Source of the DNA: Ciona intestinalis
Taxonomy: Eukaryota; Chordata; Ascidiacea; Phlebobranchia; Cionidae
NCBI RefSeq assembly: GCF_000224145.3
Contig: NC_020172.2
Location: 6,061,160-6,125,159 of the forward strand
Direction: 5' to 3'
Length of the DNA: 64,000 bases
Positions 45,401-57,400 of this stretch are shown piece by piece. Below the pieces are notes generated by a model. It was not told the origin of the DNA. It saw only the letters and a program-made list of their open reading frames with translations, and did not search any database. The position numbers and the translations under genes were made by a program. The first letter of the stretch is position 1, and each line of letters opens with the position of its first letter.

Positions 45401-48400
45401 TCCTCGCATAGCTGAAACACAAAGTGTAAAAAATATATTTTGGCAATTGTTTGTTTTGCGATATTAAAGGACCGATGTTTTCAACCCAGTGGTCACTAAT
45501 AAGTTGTCTAAATTATCAGCCATACATAAAAAAAATCCCCCACAAAGTTACATACGTGGTAACCCGTAAGCGGGCATGAGGTGTATGAAACAGAACACCC
45601 GTGTTATAACGACTGTAGTTGCCCCGCCATGCGAGGATAAATAAGTTACATACGTGGTAACTTGTAAGCGGACACGTGGTGTATGAAACAGAACACCCAT
45701 GGTATAACAACTGTTGTTGCCCCGCCATGCGAGGATAAATAAGTTACATACGTGGTAACTTGTAAGCGGGCACGAGGTGTATGAAACAGAACACCCGTGT
45801 TATAACAACTGTTGTTGCCCCGCCATGCGAGGATAAATAAGTTACATACGTGGTAACTTGTAAGCGGGCACGACGTGTATGAAACAGAACACCCATGGTA
45901 AAAATATATTTTGGCAATTGTTTGTTTTGCGATATTAAAGGACCGATGTTTTCAACCCAGTGGTCACTAATAAGTTGTCTAAATTATCAGCCATACATAA
46001 AAAAAATCCCCCACAAAGTTACATACGTGGTAACCCGTAAGCGGGCATGAGGTGTATGAAACAGAACACCCGTGGTATAACAACTGTTGTTGCCCCGCCA
46101 TGCGAGGATAAATAAGTTACATACGTGGTAACTTGTAAGCGGGCACGAGGTGTATGAAACAGAACACCCATGGTATAACAACTGTTGTTGCCCCGCCATG
46201 CAAAGATAAATAAGTTACATACGTGGTAACCCGTAAGCTGGCATGAGGTGTATGAAACAGAACACCCGTGGTATAACAACTGTTGTTGCCCCGCCATGCG
46301 AGGATAAATAAGTTACATACGTGGTAACTTGTAAGCGGGCACGAGGTGTATGAAACAGAACACCCATGGTATAACAACTGTTGTTGCCCCGCCATGCAAA
46401 GATAAATAAGTTACATACGTGGTAACTTGTAAGCTGGCACGAGGTGTATGAAACAGAACACCCGTGTTATAACAACTGTTGTTGCCCCGCCATGCGAAGA
46501 TAAATAAGTTACATACGTGGTAACTTGTAAGCGGGCACGAGGTGTATGAAACAGAACACCCATGGTATAACAACTGTTGTTGCCCCGCCATGCAAAGATA
46601 AATAAGTTACATACGTGGTAACTTGTAAGCTGGCACGAGGTGTATGAAACAGAACACCCGTATTATAACAANNNNNNNNNNNNNNNNNNNNNNNNNNNNN
46701 NNNNNNNNNNNNNNNNNNNNNCTGTTGTTGCCCGCCATGCGAAGATAAATAAGTTACATTCAATCATCCATATATATTATTTTGACAATGCTACCACACC
46801 AGGTGGAAGCCACAAAGTTTGAAGAGTTAGAAGAAGTCCACGCTGAGTTGAAGTTGAAGGAATTATTATGGAAGTCGTTGGATGATTGGGATGAGTTATT
46901 AGGGGGTTGGATGGGACAACCGTTTGATACACTGGATCCAGAGGCCATGAGCCAACAGGTTGGTGATTTATGCGGTTTGTGTGAAGTGAGTAACCATGTA
47001 ATATAGTTGTAAGTTGCTTATGTTGCGTTTAATCTGTGTGACTTTGTAACCCATGTTAATTATGTTATGTAGTTTAAATACACTATGTGAGCAGCATGTG
47101 ACCTGTGTTGTCTATGTAACTTATGTGAGGCACAGTCTATGTGGCTTTATGTAAACGCTTGGGTTATAAGTTTATATAACTTTCGTGGCCATTGTAAGTG
47201 GTATGATCTCTAACCTTGTCTAAATATTAAATAACGCCCTGACCTCTTATAACCTCATGACCTCTTATAACCTCATGACCTCTTATAACCTCATGACCTC
47301 TTATAACCTCATGACCTCTTATAACCCCATGACCTCTTATAACCTCATGACCTCTTATAACCTCATGACCTCTTATAACCTCATGACCTCTTATAACCTC
47401 ATGACCTCTTATAACCCCTAACTTTTACACAGGTTGCAAAATACGGTAAATACTCTCACCAGTTGGAGAAAGGACTTCCTCCCAACAATGTGGTTCCTAT
47501 ACTTAAAGGGAAGGTTAATGATATGAGGGATAAGGTGGGTGGGGTGTGTGGGGTGTGTGGGGTGTATAAGGAATTGAGTGGGTTGGGTTGGGGGTATGAA
47601 TGTGGTTTCAACACCAGGGGGGGGTGGTGTATATACAAGCAAATGTTAGTACAGGGTGTTCATATAGAAGTGTGTTTTAAATTAAGCGATAGAAATAAAG
47701 GATGTAAATGGTTGTCGAAGTAATAGATGAAGTGGAAGCATTGCCCAGTTTATTCATAATCTCTATAGACAAGTACGGGGGGTGGATCAAAGTAAGTTAA
47801 ATGGTAGGATAGATATGTGGGCTTGCATTGTGCAATAGATACGGGTGGCAATATAAACAAAGTTTACACTCCCAACCCTCCACTCAGATGCCGGTCATCG
47901 CAAACTTACGAAACCCATGTTTGAAATCTCGTCACTGGGAGGCGATAGAGACAGTTATCGGACAAAAGTTGCCACCAAGTGTTCCACCAGGTTTGTATAA
48001 GATTTCTATTGAATGTATATTATTTCTATTTGTGTGTGTTTAGCGTTTTTTTTGGCATTATAGTAGTATTCGAAGAGATGTTATATTTATTTTGTATTTT
48101 TTTGAGGGAAATTTTTTGTATATGTATATATAACATTTCTATAATGAAAACATAATATTTTGATAATATATAGTATTTCTATGGTTGTCCACAGCTACCA
48201 AGGAGGGCGATGAAGAGCCATTATTCCTTTGTTTCCGTATTTTAAACGAATGGGGCGCGTTTGAGTCGGCCGAAGCTATTGAAGAAGTTTCGGGTCAAGC
48301 TTCCGGGGAAGCCTCGTTGGAAACCATGCTTAAGAAGGTATTGGGGTTGTACGGGGCATGCGATGGGATGTAGACCAGAGTTGGCCCATTACCCCAACAC

Positions 48401-51400
48401 ACAGTATTATCGAGTATTATTAATATTAGACCAACTACAACCTAAATCTTTAACCATGCATTATTTTAAAAAAGAAATTTCATCAATTGTTTTGTGTGTT
48501 TTAATGATTGTACTTTTGTTTCTAATTTCCTTTCCTTCTTTTTTGTTTTAATTATTCTGATTTTTGGTAATATGTTGGAAGAGATAACTATGTTATTATT
48601 AGGTTGAAGATTCGTGGAAAGCTACGGAATTCCCCGTGTTGCATCACCGCGACTCCAAGGATGTTTTCATACTTGGTGGAACTGAGGAAATTCAGGTAAT
48701 GAATGTTGTGGTGATTAGAAGTCTAAAAATAATTAAACATAAATGGCTCGTTGTTTGTCCCCTAGCTGCAGCAACTTCGCTTCTTACTTCCAATTAAATA
48801 TAAATATATTTTAACCGTAAGCATGGTTTAACGACTGTTGTTTTGTAAGTAATCTAAAGATATAAGTTTATTTTAGTTTTCCTTTTTCATTTTTTTGCCC
48901 CAGTAGCAACAATGCAACAATCACCAAAATCTTAATACTGTTGTTACGCCACCCCAGGTCCAACTAGATGACAGTCGAGTATCCATCGCAACCATCAGTA
49001 GTTCAAGATACGTCGGTCCAATCAAGGATAAAGTTGACGATTGGCAACGACAACTAAACCTCATGAATGACACTCTTGTGAGTTGAATATGTTACAACCC
49101 CCGCTAAGCACCAACTTTTCAAAATATATAACTAATGTTATTTGCACATTTTCCTGTCTTTTTAATTGTTTTAAATTCCAACTTTCTTTCTATTTTAAAA
49201 TCTTTAGCAAAAAAACAATATTTGTAAACACACCCAACCCCCTACACCCCACTCACCCCCACCCCCCCTACCCACCAGGATGAATGGCTGACATGCCAAA
49301 GAAACTGGTTGTACCTCGAATCTATCTTCAGCGCACCCGACATACAACGACAACTACCAGCCGAAGCTAAGATGTTTATGACCGTCGATAAATCGTGGAA
49401 GGAAATCATGCGGAAAGTCAACAGGCTCCCCAACGCCCTCCGGTGAGTGGGGATTGAATGTTACATGTTTTGCGAGTTACCCTGTATGTAACTTTGTGTC
49501 TCACTCTCATCTAACACTAAGGATGGTGCAGTTTCAGTCAATCAACTTTAACCATCATCAGTGTTAGATGAGACAAGAAAGAGTGTTCTATAAAGACCAG
49601 CTTGGTACTTGTTACACTCTTTCCATTAGAAGTTTAACTTGAAAATAATTAAACATAAATGGCCCATTGTTCGTCGGCTTGGTGCAGCGACCACGCTTCT
49701 TCCAATTAAATGTAAATATGTTTTAACTGTAGCCTGTTTTAAGGACTGTCGTTTTAAGGCTATATTCTGTTTTTTCGTTTTTAAATATTCTTAATCTTCG
49801 CTATCGTAATTGAAGAGACAAATAAAAGGTATTATTATCCCATTAACCCCCACAGAGCATCCACTCAACCAGGCTTGGTTGAACAATTCCAAAACAACAA
49901 CTCGCTCCTGGATCAGATCCAGAAATGTTTGGAGGCGTACCTCGAATCGAAACGTGTTGTGTTCCCGAGGTTTTATTTCTTATCCAACGACGAGCTTCTT
50001 GAAATACTCGCGCAAACAAGGAACCCTCAGGTGGGATAGATATCTTATATAATCTACTGTAAATATATTTCTACAATTTTTCACGCTTAGATAATTAAAC
50101 TTATATCTTATTACACAATTACTTGTAGTTCTGTTTTATATCTTTATCGTTGTTTTTCGAAAATGTTTATTCTTTGTTTTGTGACCGACTGTAGTGGCTG
50201 ACCCAACCAATTAAATGCTAACCTAGGGGTTGATAGGGGAATGTTTCGAATCATTATACCCACATTTGGGGTAACGGGGCAACTCGGACCTAAATCTTAT
50301 ACACTGCAGGCAGTGCAACCTCATCTACGAAAATGTTTCGACGCGATCGCTCTTCTTGAGTTTGGTACGGTTGCCGCCGGTAACGATGGTAAGGCGACGC
50401 CTAGTGGTGAGGTGCAGGTGACGAACGACATACTTGCGATGATATCGCCTGAGGGTGAAAACGTGGGGCTTGGGAAAGGACTGAAAGGTGAGATTGGTGT
50501 TTTATAACACGGGTGTTTTGTTTCATTCACCTCATGCCCGTTTAAGAGTTACCACGTATGGAACTTTATGGAACGTTACCACGTATGGAACTTTGTGAGT
50601 GATTGTTTTCTGTATGGCTGACAATTTGGACAACACATCAGCAATAAGCCACTAACCCCCGCCCCCCCATTACAGCGCGAGGTAATGTCGAGGATTGGTT
50701 GGGCAAGGTAGAAGAGGCAATGGTCATCAACTTGAGGAAAATGTCGAAAGCTTCGATCAGTGATTTCCAACAAAGATCTCGTGAAGAATGGTGCAGGGCC
50801 CATCCATCGCAGGTTTGTATATTGTACACGTGTGTTGTATATATTGGTGTGTATGTATATGTTGGTGTGTATGTATATGTTGTGTATAAATAATAGCATG
50901 AAGAAATACAGGTTTATAGATACTGCATGTAATTGGTGTATCCATGATTGCAAAGCTTATATTGGTGTGGGGTTGGTGTGATTGTGATTATTATAGGAAA
51001 CTCTTCGACTGTTCTTTGTTTACTATCAAATTGGACGAGAAAATTAAATGAAAAGATGTCCCAACTTCCCCTTATTATATTCAAATGAATAAACCAAGCT
51101 CATGTTAAACACGCAGGTTGTGTTAACGATCTCCCAAACAATGTGGTGCCAAGAAGTCACGTCGATACTCAACGCTGATGGTGGCGTCGAACCACTAGAG
51201 GGATTGAAGAAGTTTGAGCTTGTATCGTTCGCTCGTCTGAACAGCCTTGCTGCCCTCGTGCGGACAAACTTGCCGAAACTACATAGAAATAACATTACAG
51301 CGCTGATCACGGTTGACGTGCATGCTCGTGACATCATCACTGATATGGTTCGTTGGTTTCATAGATATCTTATATTATTTCATAGATATCTTTTATTATT

Positions 51401-54400
51401 TTATTTTATTGTAAATATATTATTTTCAAACAAAACTCAAAAAGTTCTTAATAGTAATTTCATACCCACGCCCCACACAACAGTTATGTTTCATATTAAT
51501 CCCAGGTTCGAATGGGCGTCGACTCGGCCACCAACTTTGAATGGTTGCGACAACTACGTTATTATTGGGAGCTCGATATTGATGATTGCGCTGTAAGGTG
51601 GGTGAAGCAACATCGATTTTTTACGCAAACTTTTTCTATCGGAAACTTTTTCTATTAACTTGAAAATAATTCAACATAATTGGCTCGTTGTTTGTTTGCT
51701 ACAGTGACCATGCTTCTTCCTTCCAATTAAATATAAATATGTTTAACTGTAAGCATGTTTTAAAGACTGTTGTTTTCTCACTATATTCTGTCGTTTCGTT
51801 TTAAATGTTGCTCTTGTGATCAAAGAGACAAATCATAAAGGTATTTTTATCACAGGTGTGCGGGGTCACAATATATATATGGGTACGAATATCTTGGTGC
51901 GTGTCCACGTCTCGTGATCACCCCACTCACCGATCGTTGCTACCTCTGTCTCATGGGGGCTTTACAGGTACGTTGGTGTAATGAAGTGTTTACAACTAAT
52001 TCTACACTGTGGTTAGCGTGCCTACCTCTAGAGGGTACAGACTTGTCGTTGCTACCATTGTGGGCGTATGTGTCCTTGTCCAAGACAGCAATTGCTTCAA
52101 CCAAGTGGTCACTAATGGGTTGTTTAAATTTTTAGCTGAAACACAATCACCTACCAAGTTACATACACAAATATCATTTCCCCTTGCAATAATAAATAGT
52201 TTGCACTCTACACAATATTCACAACCCACTCACCCCCAGCTTGACTTGGGAGGAGCACCCGCTGGCCCAGCTGGAACCGGAAAAACTGAAACCACCAAAG
52301 ATTTGGCGAAGGCTCTCGCAAAGCAATGCGTTGTCTTCAACTGCTCCGAGGGATTGGATTTCAAAATCATGGGAAGATTCTTCAGGTAGTTTAACCCTGG
52401 CTTGGATTCGAACCCAGGATCCTTGGTTCTCAATTACAACTCACACACCCCTATCCCTCTAGTGGTCTTGCACAATCTGGAGCTTGGTGCTGCTTCGACG
52501 AGTTCAACCGAATCGACATTGAGGTGTTATCGGTTATTGCGCAACAATTGCTGACGATCCGGAACGCGAAATCAGCTCGTGCGACGAGGTTTATGTTTGA
52601 GGGTCGTGAAATAAAGTTGGACGCTACATGCGCTGCGTTCATCACCATGAACCCTGGGTATGCAGGACGTACGGAACTACCTGATAATCTAAAGGTAACC
52701 TTTTACACAAGTAGTTACCTGTCAATCAAATGGTATTTTTACATTAAATGTGAAGTTGGCTAAGGAGTCAATACCCTATTACAGTGGTCATCGTCTCTTT
52801 TTTTCAAAAAATTTATAATATATCTCTTTTGTGCGTTATTAGTTTGTTTTGCTGCATATTTAGTAGCGTTTTGTGTGTTTCGTGATGACATCATCATTTA
52901 TGACATCATCACTCATGACATCATCACTTATGACATCACAGGCGTTGTTCCGACCCATAGCGATGATGGTACCCGATTACAAGTTGATTGCCGAGGTTAT
53001 CTTGTACAGCGAGGGCTTCGAATCTTCCAAGACATTATCACAGAAGATGGTACAGATGTATAAGTTGTGTTCCGAACAGGTAAGTGGAGGGTGGGTGGGG
53101 TGAGAGTTTAATTAGGTTTTACCTTTGTAACTTATTTATCCTCTCATGGTGTTACAACGACAGTCGTCGTAACACGTGTGTTCCGTTTCATACACCTCGT
53201 ACAAAATATGTTTTTTTTTCAGTTATCACAACAAGACCATTACGACTTTGGTATGCGAGCGGTAAAGTCGGTTCTCGTGATGGCCGGATCGCTGAAGCGT
53301 GAGAACCCGGACATCCATGAAGACATCGTGCTCATCAGAGCGTTGCGGGATTCCAATCTACCAAAGTTTCTTGTGCAGGTGTGATGTCATAGATCGTGAT
53401 GTCATAGATTGTAATGTCATAAATTTTTGCCAATCCCCAAAATATGTTTCTTTCTGCCAAGCTAGTTTTACCATGGAATCCTTACATAGCTCATATTCTT
53501 GCTTACGTCACGCAACAAACTTTGTTAAACAAAAAGATTCCAAATATCTGATCTAATCAGGACAATCTCATGTTACAACTTTAACCTTAACCCCCGGTGT
53601 AAAAAGCAACCACTTAATAACAAACACCCATTGTTTGTTAACAGGACGCCCAATTGTTCCGAGCCATATTATCGGATCTTTTCCCCGGTGTAGAAATACC
53701 TGAACATGATTACGGAGTGTTTGAAACAACCATCAAAGATTGTTTAACGGAGGCCGAGCTTCAACCGATTGCTGCTGTCGTTAAGAAGGTAACTATGTGT
53801 TGTTAACCCAAGGTCAATGACCTTTAACCCTAGGTCAGTGACATCTAACCCTAGGTTAGTGACCTCTGAGTTCTCATTCCTTACAAAAACCTCACCCTTA
53901 TAGAATGGAATCTCTGTTATTGAGTGTCTATAAACAGCCTTAGTGGGGATGGTAGCACCCTGGGTGTTGGGGTAATAAACCCACATCCCAAATACCCCAA
54001 CCTACTTTACCTTTATACAATACATGTACCATCACTAACCCCATAAACAGGTGATCCAGTTATATGAAACAATGTTGGTACGACATGGTGTTATGTTGGT
54101 TGGGCCAACGGGAGGGGGTAAGACGACCGTGTACCGAATGTTGGCGGCCACGTTGACCAAGTTGCACGAGAACGGCCATAAGCATCCTGAGTATAAACCT
54201 GTTAAAACGTAAGTTTGGTAACTTTGTTCTTGTGACCAGCGGGTTTGGGCTCAAGGCTTGGTGCTGCTACCATTGTGAGCGTATGTGTTCTTGGGCAAGA
54301 CACTAACGACAATTGCTCCAACCCAGTGGTCACTAATGGGTTCTACAAATTATCAGCCACAAAATAACCACCCAAAAAGTTACATGCATGATAACTAAGC

Positions 54401-57400
54401 GGACACGAGGTGTATGAAACGAAACACCCAGGTTATAACGACTGTCGTTTCCCCACCATGTGAGGATAAATAAGTTACATACGTGGTAACTTGTAAGTGG
54501 ACACGAGGTCTATGAAACAGAATACCCGTGTTATAACGACTGTCGTTTCCCCACCATGTGAGGATAAATAAGTTACATACGTGGTAACTTGCAAGCGGGC
54601 ACGAGGTGTATGAAACAGAACACCCGTGTTTTAACGACTGTCGTTGTCCCGCCATGCGAGGATAAATAACTCACACCTATTCATTTATCCATAGCACTGT
54701 GTTGAACCCAAAGAGCATCGGTATGGGTGAACTTTATGGTGAAGAAGATAAATTAACATTGGAATGGAAAGATGGGTTGATGGCTATCAGTGTAAGGCAA
54801 GCTGTGCAGGTGGGCATCACTAGGTGTTGTCACTTTTGACTCTGTTTTGTGACCTTTGATCTAAATAAGTTAACTTGTACTGTATGTAGGGTTTAACAGC
54901 CACACTTTTATTTTAGTACTTTTACTCAGCAGTTTTCCGTCCTCTCTTCGTTATTTTAATCGAAGAGATAAATAAACCTTATGATATTTATGTAACTTAG
55001 TAAATATCTATGTTCAACCCCCCCCAGGACACGAGCTCCGACCACAAATGGATAATATGTGACGGTCCAGTTGACGCGTTGTGGATCGAGAATATGAACA
55101 CCGTGTTGGACGACAACAAGATGTTGTGTTTGGCTAACTCGGAGAGGATTAAGTTATCGGATAGTATGCATATGTTGTTTGAAGTACAGGTTGGTGGGGG
55201 TTATGTTATGTGTGTGTGTGGTGGTGGTGGGGGTGAAATTGATTTCTTAAATGGATGCAACTTATTATGGGGGTACAACACTAGCCAGTATAACAAGGGT
55301 GTTATGTTTCATACACCCCATGCCAGCTTACAAGTTACCACGTATGTAACTTATTTATCCTTGCATGGCGGGGCAATGACAGTCGTTATAACACGAGTGT
55401 TATGTTCCATACACCTCGTGCCCGCTTACAAGTTACCACGTATGTAACTTTGTGGGTGATTATTTTTTGCATGGCTGACAATTCAGACAACCCATTAGTG
55501 ACCACTGGGTTGATGCATATGACAGTTTAGAGTTGACACATAACATATACAACCCCCAGGACCTTGCTGTGGCTTCTCCTGCCACGGTATCAAGGTGTGG
55601 CATGGTGTACATCGACCCCAACGAACTGGGGTGGCGACCTTACGTGACAACGTGGCTGAAAACACAAATCGGGTCGCATTTGAAACAAGATTCCAAGAAC
55701 TTTATACTGGATTTGTTCGATGCTTATATTGAAGATGGTATCAGGTAATGTATGGGTTGTTGTTGAACATTATGTGCCAACTGGAAGAAACAGTCTGTAG
55801 TGGATTGTTTATAGCATCCGATAGCAGTAAGCAGTTTAATTGCCGCTATTTTCCTACAAAAGTTCTCACTGTTTTGTTTTTAGTGGCATTTTTTGGTAAC
55901 AAGGCATAGATTTGATTGTTTACCTTTTCATACATATTTTGTAATAAAGTATAAAAATAACTCTAGCTCAATTGGTAAACACAACCTTTTTAAACCAAGT
56001 TTTTGCCTGACACTAAGTGCAATCCAGCCCAGTGACAGTAGATAACATTAAATGCAATCCACCCTAGGTACGTGGAGAAAAACCTATCCCAGATGATGCC
56101 CCAAGTCGGCCTAAGCAAAGTTGCCACGTTATGTTCCCTCCTCCAATCCCTGTTGCTTGGTAAGGGAGGACCCGACCTTAAACAAGATCCGTTACGCCTG
56201 CAACCTATGATAGTTAACGCATTCGTGTTCTCATATATCTGGTGCGTGGCCGGGAACGTCAACGAAAACTGTTTCGATAATTTCGATTCCTTTATGAGGT
56301 CACAAATGGAGGATAATCCAGAAATAAAGGTAACTATGACATCACAAATGACTATTATTACACAATTTATTTTATAATTTCTTTTCATCTCTTTTTATAT
56401 GTGATGTTTGTTTTTTAAACTGACATTCTTTCCCACAATTTTTTACCCATAGCATGCTTTAACGACTGTTGTTTTATTGTTAATTCCTTTTTCTTCGATG
56501 TTTTAATTAATTTGATTTTCGTATTCGAAGATATAAGCACCATTATGTTATGTTGATTATTTATTAATTTGAATATTACTAATAATTTTTATTGGAAAAT
56601 ATAAATACCATTATCTACCACAGCTCCCAACTGGTGCCGATATGTTCAGTTATTACATCGACTTTGACTCTAAACGATTCGACTTATGGGAACGAATCAT
56701 ACCCGCGTTTAAATACGACACGGAGGTTCCTTTCTTCGATATGTTGGTACCCACCATCGATACTGTGAGGTTTGGTTACCTGATGGATAAACTGTTGGCT
56801 GTGGAACGATCGGTTCTGTTTACAGGTAGGTACGGGGTTCGTGGCCCACCCCAGGGGGTGTGTCTTGGGTGTGGGTTTAATATGTATAGACTGTGGGGTA
56901 AAATGGGCACAGCCAGCACATAATGTCCCACATTTTCTAATCGTGTTTTAACAGCGGTTTTGTAGGAATACGTTTAGAGAATTCTGTAACTATTCATTGT
57001 TTCGTACAAAAAAGGATGAAAACATAACCGTCTTACCCTGGTAATATCTTGGTCACGTTTTTTGTACATCATTTATTCATAACCACCCCTAATGTGTAAA
57101 CCCCCCCATATTTATACCCCCACCCCACTATACAGGCGGCACTGGTGTTGGCAAGTCCGTGGTAGCTCGTGGTTTACTGGATTCGATCTCGGAGCAGAAG
57201 AACTACGTGCCCGTTTACATGAACTTCTCGGCACAAACCTCGTCCATTAGGTCGCAGGAGTTCATTGAAGCAAAGCTGGAAAGGAAGAGAAAAAACATTA
57301 TTGGTTGGTTGAGAAAATACTCTATATATAGTAACTGTATGGTTGGTTGTTTGTTTGTTTATCTGTGCAGATACCCCATATATAGTAACATGTGTGGCTG

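Noticed and set aside
45516-46763. Overlapping minus-strand ORFs of 70-92 codons ([17 protein letters not shown]... family); similar plus-strand ORFs at 34779-35302 and 40412-40981
   Set aside because: They are translations of the 98-bp repeat in every array, differ only with repeat variants, and lie inside introns of DNAH6 or ASB.
37126-47418. CRISPR-like appearance of regular repeats (25, 98, 20 and 18 bp)
   Set aside because: Units are contiguous tandem repeats without unique spacers and the sequence is from an intron-containing eukaryotic genome.
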